A stretch of DNA of 64,000 bases. Origin: Manduca sexta (lineage: Eukaryota; Arthropoda; Insecta; Lepidoptera; Sphingidae). Below the pieces are notes generated by a model. That model saw only the letters and a list, made by a program, of their open reading frames with translations, searched no databases and was not told the DNA's origin. The position numbers and the translations under genes were made by a program. This document shows positions 33,904 through 47,544 of this stretch, piece by piece. Location: positions 4,762,913 through 4,826,912 of the forward strand of contig NC_051131.1 of the NCBI RefSeq assembly GCF_014839805.1, written 5' to 3'. Each line of letters begins with the position of its first letter. The first letter of the stretch is position 1.

Positions 33904-36900
33904 CTGCAAAGAAAAAACAAAGTTTGTTTGTTAACAAAAATATGTCGGGAAACGGGACATCATAATTGCTTACAAGCCTAACAACCGCCACCTACTGTGG
34001 TAATAGACTGCAAAATTGTCTCCTAATTTAATGGGGGTAAATCGCGTCGTAAATTTTACGGCTACGTGTGGGAGGCGTTCGGAAAGTACGATAATAATGC
34101 AAATCAGGTTAGGTAATGCGAATGGCAATATTCTTTGGTAAAACTTTGCGAAAATAGGCGACGCTCCGGTTAATGTAGTCATGTTGTAGATAAACAACAA
34201 GGGCATGGGACCGCTTATCAACGGAATCCGGGGGCGGGTCGCCTTGCTAATTGACAAACAGTGAGAGCAAACATTATTCAGTTATGGCTCGACATGCCTT
34301 GAAATACTTAAAGCGCTACGCTTTATGGAGCAATTAACCACGAACCTAATTGTAGTCTAATATAACGGTGCTGTTATCTTTGCACGGCTGTGTCAATGTG
34401 TTTTGTCGCAAAGCTTATCGGTCGACAAATAATATCGCACCGATCAATACGTAGGTATGCGATCTTGACTCATTGCTTGATAACGGGAAAGGTTATTTGC
34501 TCTACAGACACGTTGAATTATTTGCTAGGGAATAGCTTGCTCATTTATCGAATATTGTGAATAGATGATCATCTTCATTGTATTTATTAAATCTGTCGGG
34601 ACATTGACATTCTAAAAATCTAATGCTGTTGATTATAGTCCTTTATTTGCGACTGCAAAAGGCTTTCATACTTTATGAAGAAGAATAGCTTCCGAAAATA
34701 ATCTAGTGTTAGCCTTTTATAATTTCCCGTTGCTATTGTATGGTCTGATATTTTTTATTCAATACGAAGAATATGAGGCAAATACCGATGTATAAAACTA
34801 AAAGATGTTTTCGCAAACACAAAAAAGGCAAGTATAAACGAGTGTTTCAGCCTTGTTTCGGTTTAGAAAATCTGTCGGTGAATGAAAATCTATCGGAATT
34901 TAATATCGATTCAATTCTTTTAATATTCGAAAAAGGTCAATTTAACTTAGCTACATATTTAGATTAATCAAATGTCGACGTATTTCGAGCTATAGTCTCT
35001 TATAACCATTTTGACTCTAAAATTACGTTCGAAATTAAATTATCCACAGCGATATCAGCACGTAGTTTTCCTACCGGTTATGGCCGTCATGTGCAGATTC
35101 GGATTGTATAAAGTGTTTTAAAATTTTCATTCCACACAACCGCGGACACCCGCAGCGTGGCGCGGCACCATGCGCTATGCGCTAATCCACCTAGTATTAA
35201 ACTTTATATGTATAACACTTGAGTACTTTTCAGAAGTGCGAGCTCGTGATTTTATAATATTCTTTTGAGTGTCTATAAACATATACTTAAAGTTAAAACA
35301 GCCGTGAAATAGATTGATTAGGTTTAAAAAAATAATAGATGAACTTCTGTCGGTCGACTTTGCAGCCCATTTGAGGCAAGCCTTATATTATGAAGCTCAT
35401 CAGGTCCAAGGTTTGACTCCCTGATATTATAATATTTATTTTCTATAAACAAAGTTAACACGGACAGAAAATGAATTTTGCGCTATAAGTATAAAGACAA
35501 GTCGCTTCCTCTCACGAGGGAAACGGAACCTTTTATATTATGTTCTTTATCTAGCATTAAGAAAAAATCACAAGCTTTTTATATTTTATACAGCTCTAAC
35601 CACTTTATCCATCATAATTTTAAAAAACAAGAGCAAACGTCTTAACTAACCGACACAATTACACCTAAGCAGTTGAAAGCCATGCATCAGCGAAATGTTT
35701 CCATTAGTGGTCCTGATTACACCATTGTTTGCTTGCAGTTAAATACCGCTCGCATTGTCAACCCCACTCTCACCCAATTACGGTTGATAACAACGTTTCG
35801 TATGTTATCCTGTATTACTTCACGTTCAACATATAAAAAGTCAGTTGGTTTTCAGCGGCGTTTTAATCTGCTTTTCGTTGTTACTTGTTTTTTTTTGAGT
35901 TATATTCAATTTAAGCGGGGTTTATACATGTAGTAGTAGTAGTATTAGTAGAAGTAAATAAACGTAGAAACCGAAACCGAACCGTAGAAACCGGTGAATG
36001 GATGAAATTCGGCGCACTGATAGACCTGGGTTAATTTTTTTATAATGGCTACACTGATTTCAACCTGGTCAATTACAAAGAAGATTTTTATACCGGTAAA
36101 GAGTTTTCCCGCAGGCGATCGCGCAAGTAACACTTAGTGAATTTATAAATTTGGTCTATAGATGATTTTATATTATATTCTTTATTATTTTATCATTAGA
36201 GCCTATCATGAATAGTATAATATTTTTATGAGATTGTTCAGTCATTGCTACATTATTATTTTGGAGCCATATTGTGTTGACAGTTAATTTATTTATAACA
36301 TCAGCCATTAGGTATGAAGTAGTGTGAATACATATATATTACATACCTACATAGTTATTATTTCATCCAAAATAATATAACCTTAAAGATCAAATCTTGA
36401 AGCTCAACTTTACCCATAAAAACAAATATTCGTTTATTTATTGAAAGTGGAGTGCGTCGAATATAAAAGTTTGAGTCAGATTCCATGCAGTAGCAATTAC
36501 CTGAGTGCACGGGAATGCGCTTGGTCATTTTTTGTAGGATTAAGATGCATAGCGACGAACTTTCAAAGGAAGTTTATAGCTTAAAGCTCACAAAGAACTT
36601 AACTAGGCTTAACAAAGTAAGTAATTTTTCCTTTTATATTTGAAAAGCGGAATGTGTAATGTAATAAGTTTTAAATAGTAATGGCAGGAATACTTGAAAC
36701 TGGTGGTGGTAGCTGCCTAGGGTGGCACTAATGGGGACCTGCCACCTAGTATATCACTGCCGGGATTTTGAAAAAATAATAGGGCTTAGATAAGGAAGGA
36801 ATTTGTTAGTTGTTTAGGCTTCTAAACATAGAAGGCCAAATAGACTGATAAATTGTTTAAGTCAAATAGCAATGTTTATATACATTTTATCGTAATGTTT

Positions 36901-37209
36901 AAATTCTCACGGGTACTATAAATACGGTTGTTTTAGCTAAATTGGGAAATAAAACAACGTTGATACAAAACAAAGACAAACGCTGATAATCTTAACGAGT
37001 TTCATCTGAAATGTAATTTTGTTCGCACACATAGCTTTCATTCGCTTAGAAATGTGTCGTTTTAATACTCTCGCTTATACATTCAATTAAATATTTGAAA
37101 GGAAAATTTGTATAAAGTCGCGTAGTTAGTTCACGAGTTCTTATAATGAACTTGTTAACTTTTGATATAAGTAGGCTTTATAATTGCGTATTATGTTTAG
37201 AGTTGATTT

Positions 37210-37560
37210 TGTTAACCGACTTAAAAAAAAGAGGAGGTTCTCAATTAGACTGTTTTTTTATGTTTGTTACCTCAGAACTTTTTAGTAGGTGAACCGTTTT
37301 ACATGATTCTTTTTTTATTTGAAAGCTGGTGCTTCCCTGGTGATCCCATATATATTATGTCATTGTTCTTGGACCCTTGACTTCGGAAATACATCAAAAA
37401 ACTCTTACAATGATGTCGTCAACTATAATATATGTCCTCAACGTATACTGATTTTTACAAACACAAAAGAGCATAGTATAAAACATTTTAACAAAAAATT
37501 ATATTATAATTTTTATTAGGCACCGACTCCAAAATTGGTAACCAGTATATAGGTAACGTT
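37210..37560 (+). repeat. Dispersed repeat with ACCGACTT start
   Basis: ACCGACTTAAAAAAAAGAGG, GAGGTTCTCAATTAGACTG, ACCTCAGAACTTTTTAGTAG and TTGAAAGCTGGTGCTTCC make up a repeat I know from lepidopteran genomes; class is not settled. A fragment of the same family lies at 47840-47900. Confidence 0.55.
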
Positions 37561-38868
37561 AAATTATTTTTTGGTTTTTAGTCGTTTTTGAAGGCGGTAT
37601 AATTTTTGGTTATTTAAATAGAATATTCAGGCAAACATAAAGACTAGATTTGCTAAAACTACAAAAACTAAAACCAATTAGTAGATTCTTCATAAAGCGT
37701 ACAAAAAATACAATTTAACGAATTTGGTGAATCGAACATTTTTTGCACTGAACGCGATATTGGTAAGATATAGACTGGGTTAGAGGAGTTTTACGAGGAG
37801 ATCGCTATAACCACCAGCGGGCGGCACCATATTACATTTATTAGTCTATTAAACGAAAGCAATCGATGTCACCGTATATTCCTATTGATTTGGACGTTAT
37901 TGATATTTTAAAACTTGTTCAAAATATCCGAACGTTTTATGTCACGGCGTGTTCGGATATTTATCGACGTTTTGACTGTATGAGTATCTGATGTGTTATT
38001 TCCAATATTTTTCAGTCTTTCATTGTTATTTTTTAACTGTAATTCGAATACCGGCAGTTTATATTAGCGAGTGGCCGATTTGGAACAAAAAAAAATAGAC
38101 AATCGCACAAAGCAACAACTGAATAGACGTAGAGGCAGAATTAAGAAAAAAAACAAAAGCAAATAACTATGTAAATATTGTATATCTGGATTAATAAGAA
38201 CATACATTTGTAACATTATTTAGTAAAACACAGCCCATAGGGCACTGAAACAAGTTATCTGACTTTTTGTCCTTATAAAAACAATTCTTAGATAATACTT
38301 TTTGTGTTCAAACCTCAGGAATCCCTCAGGGAGCTATAGTTCTTGTATCTTAGACATGTCCATAACCTCACTTCTGTCATAAAATAACATTCTTTTATTT
38401 ACGACTTTGAGAGTATAAAAATCATTATTATATGAACTGGAGTTTCCAGAATGTTTTTAGCAAAAACAAAACTGAAACGTAGTACAATTTACATAAGAGC
38501 TTTTTAACATTGTATGTTTAGTAATAAAAGGTAGGAGTTGTTTTAAATTATAATGTTGTGTAATTGCTTAATTTAAAAAAGGATTAACTTTTTAAGAATA
38601 AAATATTAATGTTTCAGTCTTACTTTTTGTGACTATACTATACGGAATAATTTAATAATATCGTTAACATGTTAAGATTACCGCGCATACGTTCGCGGCA
38701 CGACTTCCTTTGGAGCGTGGAAACATATAAATAAAGTATTATTTTGATCGATATGACGCAGAACTGAAGAAACTACACAACGCGTAACCAATTACCTAAT
38801 ATTGATTGTGCAGTTTGTGTATTGACTTAAACACAACTTTATTGCTTTTAATATAATCTATGCACGTT

Positions 38869-39055
38869 ATAATAAAACAAAGTCCCCTTTTCTGTCTGTA
38901 TTTTATTGATTTTCTCAAAATCTACGGGACGGATTTTTATGTAATTTGGTATAGAGATAGTTTAAGACCCTGGGAAGGTATATAGCAATAAAATATATAG
39001 CGGGATTTTATCCGGAAAAAATCTTTCCCGCGGGCGAAGCCGCGAGCAAAACCTA
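38869..39055 (+). mobile_element. Helitron-like 3' end
   Basis: AAAGTCCCCTTTTCTGTCTG, AAAATCTACGGGACGGATTT and, at the end, CCCGCGGGCGAAGCCGCGAG then CAAAACCTAGT. The terminal GC-rich hairpin followed by CTAGT fits a Helitron 3' end. A related copy is at 57555-57768. Confidence 0.55.
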
Positions 39056-39264
39056 GTATGAAATAATGATCTCTTTATTCCGCAAATATTTGCAAAATTT
39101 TTACTCAAAGTGCGATTATTCTCTAAAGGTCGAAATACTCGGGTTATTATTTAAAATTATATTTTTATTACTACTACTAATGGTATTAACTTTCGGCAAA
39201 TACTAATAATAGTATGTCGTATTAGAGAGGTGATGGTACAATTACGTATTATTGCTATAAATTA

Positions 39265-39532
39265 CATAACATACATACATAACATCATGCATTTTATCCC
39301 CGAAGGGGTATGCAGAGGCGCAACTAGTGCACCCACTTTTCGCCAAGTATGTTCCGTCCCATGATGTGATAGGGGGCGAGCCTATCGCCATATCGGGCAC
39401 AAATTCCAGACTCCGGGCTGATACTGAGCAGAAAAACCCAAATATCACTTTGCCCGACCCGGGATTCGAACCCAGGACCTCAGAGCGCTATTGTACCGGA
39501 CATGCAATACAACTACGCCACCGAGGCAGTCT
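39265..39532 (-). mobile_element. tRNA-derived SINE, family A, copy 6: full length with 13-bp target-site duplication
   Basis: The element is flanked by exact 13-bp direct repeats, TTGCTATAAATTA, at 39252-39264 and 39533-39545. On the minus strand it starts GACTGCCTCGGTGGCGTAGT (A-box), has the B-box GGGTTCGAATCCCGGG, and ends in CCCCTTCGGGGATAAAATGC. The intact duplication shows a fairly recent target-primed insertion. Confidence 0.9.
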
Positions 39533-39579
39533 TTGCTATAAATTATAATAATAATAATATAATAATCAATGTAATAACA

Positions 39580-39785
39580 CGTTGACCCCACTGCACCTGG
39601 CGATAAGTCCATAGAATGTCGAATGACGAGAGATGATTACCCGTCAGTCTACATACTGTTGGAGCCGGATATACACAGGCTGATCTAGGAACGCAACACA
39701 CTAACATGGGCCACTATGGCGGGTCTTAACAGCTTATGTACTGTGGACGCTATCCAGGCGGATATAAAATATATCCTACCAGCAA
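39580..39785 (-). repeat. Dispersed repeat, family D, copy 4
   Basis: AGAATGTCGAATGACGAGAG, ATGATTACCCGTCAGTCTAC and GGATATACACAGGCTGATC are the reverse complement of copy 1 phrases. It lies 35 bases past the target-site duplication of the nearby SINE. Confidence 0.65.
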
Positions 39786-40222
39786 TATAAGGTTATTCGA
39801 GTCACGGAAGCACTGTCTCCACTAAGCGCGGATTTTCTTGCAACATTTGTTCTTCACGAGAAATTCTTTAAATTGAATTTATAAAATGCGATATTTAGAA
39901 AATATCGTGTATTTATTTTCTATAATAATAAAGGTAGTATCTAGTATTAAGATCTCTAATTATAATTGTAACATATTAAATAGACCTCATTGTTTTCTAA
40001 GTGTTCTAAAAATGTGAAATGGTCTTCCCTACAAAAAGATAACTGTTTGAGCGTCGTCTATATAATATATCGGAATGAATCTTAAATATTGTTGTGATGA
40101 ATTTTCGTATACCCCCGGTGTACAATACGATAACTAATTAGTTTTATAAATATGCACTACCGGAAAATAATCAAATGGAAAGAATAATTGCTGTAAATCA
40201 CAATAGTATACATTCATTGAAA

Positions 40223-40480
40223 CAAACACACATCACGCACTGATCCCCGAAGAAGTATGCAGAGACGCAACCAGGGCATCCACTTTTCACCAAGTTTGTT
40301 CCGTCCCATGATAGGCGAGAAGCCTATCGCCATATCGGGCACAAATTCCAGACTCTGGGCTGATACTGAGCAGAAAAACCTAAATATCTCTTTGCCCGAC
40401 CTGGGATTTGGACCCAGGACCTCAGAGCGCTGCCGTACCGTGCATGAACTACAACTACGCCACCAAGGCAGTCAAATTGA
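40223..40480 (-). mobile_element. tRNA-derived SINE, family A, copy 7: full length with 15-bp target-site duplication
   Basis: Exact 15-bp direct repeats, ATACATTCATTGAAA, lie at 40208-40222 and 40481-40495. The body is closely similar to the copy 700 bases away (AGACTCTGGGCTGATACTGA, GGACCTCAGAGCGCT). The head has GACTGCCTTGGTGGCGTAGT. Open frames on the plus strand over both copies encode nothing real. Confidence 0.9.
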
Positions 40481-41206
40481 ATACATTCATTGAAATGTAT
40501 AAAATTGGCAAATGTAGACTCGAAATATCCTTTTTCTTTTGAGACGTCGTTCTGAACGTGTACTTGGCTACATTTTCACCGGATACGTGAATGCTAAAAG
40601 AAAAATAATCCTGTTTGAACAAATGCCAAATAGTTAAGTGATCTTTTAAAGTTTTATGGGGTCGAAAACCCTAAAATATACCACAAGAAACTATTTCCAA
40701 GTGGTTTTGGCAGATTCTCTACATACATAATTTAAAAATGGATCCATTTAGAAGGAAAGTAAAGTTTTGAGTTTGAAAATCTTTATAACAAAATGTCAAA
40801 AACATGCAATGATTGCTTTTTATTAAGCAATTAAATGTTCAAAAACTACATTATTGTCGTCTTTTACAAAGTCTCTGTTCGTACCGTTTACAACGTTATG
40901 GAAAGGAAAGGTGAAGTGAGAGTGATCTTTTGGATTTTTGGATCGACAAAATATGGAAGGTGGCACATACTGTGTCTAATATACATTTCATACATCCTAT
41001 ACATCTGAGCGACAAAGTCATAACGATGATCGTCAACATTTTGGAATTTGCTTTCAGCATACAAATAGCTTCGAAGAGTTGCATATTCAATATCAATTCG
41101 AAGTTTGCTAAACACGTAGGCTGTTCGTAACCTTTAGATTTTGCGTATGAATAAATAATTTTTCTACAAGATGAATGAATATATAAGGGCTATATTTGTA
41201 TGTACC

Positions 41207-41341
41207 CTGATCCGGCGGGAATGCATGAAAAGATTGATGAAGGTGGAGGAAGCGAGAGAAGTATGCCAGAATCGTGCAAAGTGGCAATCTATAGTTTCTG
41301 CCTACTCCTATGGGATACTACGTATGTATATTTGTGTATAG
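41207..41341 (+). pseudogene. RTE-like LINE protein C-terminal fragment
   Basis: The open frame reads LIRRECMKRLMKVEEAREVC, then QNRAKWQSIVSAYSYG, and stops at 41341. The pattern R-EC...RLM.VEEAR.VC..R..W.S.VSAY is one I associate with the last residues of a lepidopteran LINE protein. No start codon or upstream reverse transcriptase is present. Confidence 0.6.
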
Positions 41342-43129
41342 CACCGTTGGTAATATAAAAATAAGTTCATCATTTTTTTGCAAGCGCCGACCTTTGTAAA
41401 ACTTTCAAAGCAATCAAAGCTAACAGCAATGGCCGGTTAAAAAAAGAATAATGCTGGCGGACAAAAATATTCCACTACAAAGCTAGTTGAAATCCAAAAC
41501 TTCTAGTGAACTACAACTGACAATGAAACTACAGTGAACGAGTAAAAACAGAAAAAATATTTTTGGATAATTTTTGAATGATGAATCGGAGTGCCTTGGT
41601 TGAGCGATTGGTGAAAGTCGTATAATTAAAAATTAGCGAAGACTGGACTTCATCTTTTAATAAAGTATGAATTATGCTGGCAGAGCTAATTTTAATCTGC
41701 ACATTAGTATGTAAACAATGAGATCGCATAATATTGCGGGCCTTAATCGAATTTCCGTTTAGTGTTAGAATTTAGTTTTTAATTAAACATTGTTGTGGTT
41801 TTAGACAATTAGTCAATGATTAGAACTTACTGATTTTCGAATACACATTTGAGAAACAGTGTTGAACATTCCTCGGGATACAAGCTGATTGTGAAAGAGG
41901 CAAATTTAACGTTAAGGTTTTGTTGAAGAATTAATATTTAAAGAGTGTTTTAAATAAATTAATTACCTGATTGAACTTATATTAATTGCAATTTTTTATC
42001 GCATTACGTGCCACAGGTTGGTGTCCCTTCAACATTATTGGAATGGATGTCGCCTAACAAAGGTGCGTCTTCAAAGTCGTCAATAATGTTTTTTCGACTT
42101 GTAGATGGTAAGCCAATCTAGAACACTGCTTTCCTCCAGCAGTATCATCTGCTAAGAAGATTAATAATTTAAGCTTCAATTTAATGTTTTTCTATATCGG
42201 CCATTTTCCTTTTTGTTGTTTGCTCAAGTGTGTACCAGTCTACCATATTTTATAGCTTCTAGACATGACGCGCAGAATAGGCGTAGCGTTAATACAAATA
42301 ACAGAAGCGCAATCATCATAATTGCGATCGATTTCCTTCGCTTACCTACGGTTAATCATAAGAACTGGAACATTCTGTATGAGTACTATGATACACGTAA
42401 TATAATCAATACGAAAACTACAATAGTATCTTTTGGTAAATAATGTAAATAAATACATAATTTTATATAGCCCCTTTTTAAATTAACTTGCACTCTAATG
42501 AATTTATGTGATAAATTATAATTTATAATGAAATTGTGACGTAGATTCCAGGTATAAAACATTACAGGCAATTTCAACCTACGCCATCTAAATTATTGCG
42601 TAAACCGCGAAAGCTTCAGCGAGTAAACTCTTAATTTGTAAAATTAATTCAAACAATTAAGTAAATTCCTTAAATAATTACAACGTTATCGTTAGTCTAC
42701 AGCTAATGTCTTGGGTAATAAAGCTATTGAACAAATGTGGAACATTAATCAACAGAAGAATTCAGCATGCGGAACCCGATATGTGAACAGTAATAAGCAA
42801 TTTCCGAATTCCTACGGTCGATATTGGATTATTAGCGGACGGCTCGAAAATCACACGCATTTCATTAAATGCAATTCCGGTGGAAATTCTCTTTCTATAC
42901 GTTATTTTTCTTTAAACACTTTTTTTACTTTATATTTTCCGAGTCACTGCCTTTTTTGAATTTTCTGGCTTTAGTCTGAATATCGGTCACTTATTTATTA
43001 TGGATTCGGTTCTTACAGCTTTTAAATTTACGATTATTTTTAATAGAATCCATGGGCATACCAGTCACATAATGGTTGATCGCATTAGTTACTCCTAATA
43101 TTATTAATTGAATATATAATTAAATATCA

Positions 43130-43272
43130 GCCGTGTGTTGAGCACGGGCCTCGGCTATTACTCAGAAGGTTTTTTTGGCAGACTTCACACACATTAGAAA
43201 TTTCTATTTAAAATCTTCACGTATGAGTTCTTTACGATGTTTTCCTTCACCGCTACTACAAACGATTATAAT
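43130..43272 (-). mobile_element. tRNA-derived SINE, family B, copy 2 (3' part)
   Basis: On the minus strand: AGCGGTGAAGGAAAACATCG, GTGTGTGAAGTCTGCC and GAGGCCCGTGCTCAACAC. The head is missing, and part of the GGTGGACTAAGG segment is deleted. Confidence 0.6.
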
Positions 43273-43734
43273 TAATAAACAATAAGCACATAAGGGGCGA
43301 CGGCAACAAAAAATAAACCACTAGCTTGTCTATGTTATCAAAAAAAGGAATACTTACCAATAATAGAAATAAAATCATACGAAAGGAAGATTTTTAATAA
43401 TTGAGAATACGGTAAATAGACTTTATCGATTGTGTATAGGAAATTCAAAATTAATTTGCAACTAAACTGGTCAACTGCCGTTGCCCGCAAAACAAATAGT
43501 TCGCTGTGAATTTAATCTGCATACCTAAGTATTCATATAAAAACATACAAAGGTTATGTCTTGTTATTTAAAAGGCGTTTATCCCTAGCACGCTTACGCT
43601 TTCGAAAATTCTTTTACTAATGTACTCCAGGAACAAAAAAGCTGTTTTCCTATGTGCTGAGCCTAGAACGGACTTTTAACGTTGGCATAACCACAAGCAA
43701 AAGTACTATACAATAAATAAGCAAACGATGCCAT

Positions 43735-43960
43735 AAATGGTCCCAATTCCTCAATACGATTTCGTTTATCACGGATACCGGGAACTACAAGAGATTTTTG
43801 GCTGCCCAACACAGAGCCGGAATAAATATTTGCGGATCGCAGCAATTCGATTTAATTTCTCAGACGGCTACCCACCCGCTGCGGCGCGGAGATTTCGACC
43901 GTCAATTACCGTTTACCCGGTAACATAGAGTGACTCTATTATACCAATATAGGGATCTGG
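43735..43960. promoter_or_regulatory. Possible intronic regulatory block
   Basis: This is a non-repetitive stretch with higher GC than its surroundings and no coding frame I believe. It sits in intron 1 among AT-rich DNA and repeats. A second stretch of similar look is 46805-47000. Conservation cannot be judged from one sequence. Confidence 0.2.
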
Positions 43961-44359
43961 CTCGAAGGACCAATGTTTGTGACCTAAGGGCAAAACAACC
44001 CTGTCAACTTTTATGAGGCTCGCGTTGTTCTAATTGTTTGTCAAATTGTGTTTGCAAAGTTTATTTGAAATTAATTTGTTTGCGAGGAATGAATTTGTCA
44101 TTTGCTGGACGATGAAGCTGGATATTTTCTAAAACAAGCAATTACTTCAAGTTTTTATTCCGCACGTACAATTTTAGTCATTTAATAAAAACGTCTACAA
44201 TTATTTTCCCTCTGTTTAATAATATTAGTAACTCATAATTAAAGTACATGCTTACTTAAAAGGACACCGATCACAATAGAATGTTTGCTCGACACTAACA
44301 CTTATATGTATTCCATTAGGTAATTGTTTCGTATGAACGTAATGAGTCTCAATATGTCT

Positions 44360-44570
44360 TTAAAATTATGTGTGATTTTTTTGTGAATTATCGCTTGCTT
44401 TAACGGTGAAGGAAAACGTGCATAACTGAGAAGTTCTCTGTAGGAATTTTGAAGGTGTGTGAAGTCTACTAATCCGCACTTGGTCAGCGTGGTGGACTAA
44501 AGCCTAAATCCTCTCAGTAACAGAAGAGGTCCGTGCAAAGCAATGAAACAATATATTATATGATATTTAC
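44360..44570 (+). mobile_element. tRNA-derived SINE, family B, copy 3
   Basis: ATCGCTTGCTTTAACGGTGA, AGGAAAACGTGCATAACTGA, GTCAGCGTGGTGGACTAAAG and AGAAGAGGTCCGTGC match copy 1 in order. The 5' head is not clearly present. Confidence 0.65.
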
Positions 44571-45255
44571 ATTTAATTGATTTTATTACATTATTATAAT
44601 TATTTATCCCTAAATGTTTTTTGGTTAATTATGATCATGTGTGTTTATGCGTGATGGTTATAACTGCTATAAACATTATCATCAGCTGTAAACGGCAAAG
44701 ATACGGACTTTTGTGCATTACTACTCCTTATATTATGGATATATAACGAAAATTTTACTTGTCTAAACCCTAGCTCCTAAAGAGAAATATTTAGTTTTAT
44801 CAAAACTGTTTGTAGTCCCAGCAAAAGACATAAAAGCAAACGCGGTCAGTTGTTGGTAGCTGTAAGCCTGTACTCAACTTTCTAGTATCAATCAGAAAAG
44901 TAGTGAGGTCGCCTAGACCGTACTCAGCTTTTTTATATTGAACATAAAGACATCTCAGCTATGATGCCTTGGACAACAGCGTAAATCCATTGTCCTACTG
45001 AGTTGTCTAAAAATGTCATTAGAATTTAACGTTTTATTTATTTTAATAAAAAGTATTAAGAATTAACAAAATGATTCTAATCTTATATACAGTTCAGACT
45101 ATCTGGTAAAAATAGTTTTAGTGAGATTTTTGAAGTTAGATGGGCCAGTTTTTGTAGTAGAGTATAGCTTGTCTAAAGCTGGCTCCAATAACTGCATCCC
45201 CTTTGCGTATATCGTTCCATGTAGCTGGAACACTGCCAGTCAGGGTCCCTCGTAT

Positions 45256-45385
45256 TGTGAAATTAATTTATTTTGTTTTTATTTTATGTATCATTGATGG
45301 AAATACGTCTTTATTTTCTTGTGACATTAATTTCTTTTATTTTTATTTTATATATTATTGATGGAAATACCTACGGCTTTATTTG
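45256..45385. repeat. Tandem duplication, two units of about 64 bp
   Basis: Both units carry TGTGAMATTAATTT, a T-rich stretch and ATTGATGGAAATAC at the same offsets. Just beside it (45120-45255, minus strand) is a frame reading GSVPATWNDIRKGDAVIGAS that looks coding-like but is short. Confidence 0.75.
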
Positions 45386-45639
45386 TTCTCATTATATTGC
45401 GGTAAATTCTTTACTGATATAAAAGCTACTGCGTTGTTTGTTTAAATAAAAAGTAGTTGGATTTGCTATCTGTTTGCCGAATTTCATCTTAATGCATTCA
45501 GCGATATGCAAGCTTATTTCTATCGAATATATTATATCTTCACGATTCACATTCTGAAGTAGGATAATAAGATTGAACAAGATATAGATAACAATCATTA
45601 ATGTTGTGGAATTTGAAGTTGTTTACAACATTTATTTTG

Positions 45640-45858
45640 TCCGTACACGGCAAAGTGAACCAACTGCACCTGATAGTGAGTAGAGTGGTATCCAATAGAA
45701 TGTCGACTGACCAGAGATGTTTATCCCTCGACAGTCGACACAATTATGCTGGCCTGTTGGAACCAGATATTAACAGGCTAATCCCGGAATGCGACGCACT
45801 TACGTGGGTCACTATTACTGGTTTTAACACCTTGTTTACGGTGGTCGACAAATATATT
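45640..45858 (-). repeat. Dispersed repeat, family D, copy 5
   Basis: ATAGAATGTCGACTGACC, CGACAGTCGACACAATTATG and TTAACAGGCTAATCCCGGAA are the inverted D phrases. The 91-codon plus frame (45601-45876) is produced by this repeat. Confidence 0.65.
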
Positions 45859-47544
45859 TATACTCTTGTTATGTAGTTTTGAACAATAAAAAGGCCAATA
45901 ATGCTATTACTTTGAACGAAGCCGGAGTAAAACAAAATTTGTGGCCGTCAGTAAACTTCATTATAAATATTGCTGTTGTATACAAAACAACTGTAAAGCT
46001 GCAATCATAAGACAGCTTTCAGTTTGAAATTCTGTGTTATTCTTGAATTAATTTGATTAAACAATTTTACATTAAATATAAATTGCTAATTCACTTACTA
46101 AGCTGGACAACGTTTGTTATATCTATACGAAGTTAGATCTGTCTGCTTCTAACAAAAGGTATCTTAACGTTTTATTATCTGTGGAATTCATTTAATTAAA
46201 CTAGACTACAAATATAACAATAACACTAAATATTATTTATTCACAAACATTTACTCAGTTCTCTTCTTAACTATCAAATATTAAGTACTTGGATTTTCAA
46301 ATATAGCATAGCTATATAGCATATATAATATATATACCAATTAATAAAAAGAAGACTATTCATAACTTTAAGGTACATTTTACGGTAAATGATCTATTTT
46401 ACACAGTATATACTCTTTAATTTTATCCTACCACATGTTATACACAATTTCAGAAACATTATTAATAATATCACCCGTCTACATGCAAGACGTTGTAGCA
46501 GTTCACTGTTTTCATATGGAGTGTAAGTGTTAACCTGGATTTCAATAGAAAATATTGGTCAAATAAGTAAAATTATTTGTTGTTCAAGTGAATAAATAGG
46601 TTATAACAGTGATGTTTTGGTTGCCATTTTAGTTCAGATTTTGAACAAATAGTTTATATGGACGTTCATGTCTATAGAATATACGACAATGGTGTCATAA
46701 GATTTGAAAATGACCAATCATTATCATGCTGGTAAGTAGTTCTAAACTTCAATATAATATCCCATGATCAAATGTAAATCTATCTCTATATAACACATCC
46801 GAAAGCTTAAGTGATTGCGAAGCATCAACTCGTGCAGTCCTAAATCACGTTCTTGATTCAGCAAGAATGGTCCCAATTTCCGGGATAAAATTGCTAATCC
46901 AGGTAACGAATGCCACTTCAATCGGTCCAGAATTTATGGATTTATTGCGCAGTAAACATCGAATATCGTATTTATCATCCCCCGATACGTTAGCTTCTCA
47001 CAATAATTTTCAATTCGGGTTTGATTAAAAAAGTAAGTTGTAAAAGTATTTTCATTTTTGTAACTTAGTTGTTATGAAACCTGTTTATTTGTATAATCTA
47101 GTAAAATATTTACTTTATTCAATTACCAGTAATTAGTCATTAGTAATAAGTAGTAATTTATTCAATAGTGCAAAATCAACTTTATTAATCTTAAACAGTA
47201 TCAACTGTTAGTAGGTATCATATTTGATGTTATTGGAGATTCAACGTAAAACCTACATAAAATCCCCAGAATCGGCTTACATTACTTTTAGTTGTAACTT
47301 TGTCCCACGAACAATACAATTATTCCGACCTTTGAAGGGTCAAACGGCACCATAATTTTCAGGAATATCATTAATTCCGCATGAATAGTCGATAATAACG
47401 AACCCATCAAAGGTAGTGACGACGCATTCTTTGTATAGTATCAGACAGGCTAGTTTTTAGAAAAGGTAGAATAATGTATAAAATTTATATATACTTAAAT
47501 ATATTCCCAAAAGTATGCATTTTTGTCATATATACATACATCAT

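Noticed and set aside
33729..34257. Several open frames overlapping or next to exon 2
   Set aside because: They are shadows of the coding exon in other frames or intronic sequence without any motif.
35345..35435. Possible tRNA or SINE head (B-box-like GGTTTGACTCC)
   Set aside because: No convincing A box, acceptor stem or SINE body was found.
39457..39532. tRNA gene suggested by A- and B-box-like sequences
   Set aside because: The boxes belong to the SINE head. The copy has a SINE body and target-site duplications and does not form a full cloverleaf.
45601..45876. 91-codon open frame
   Set aside because: It is produced by family D repeat sequence in inverted orientation.
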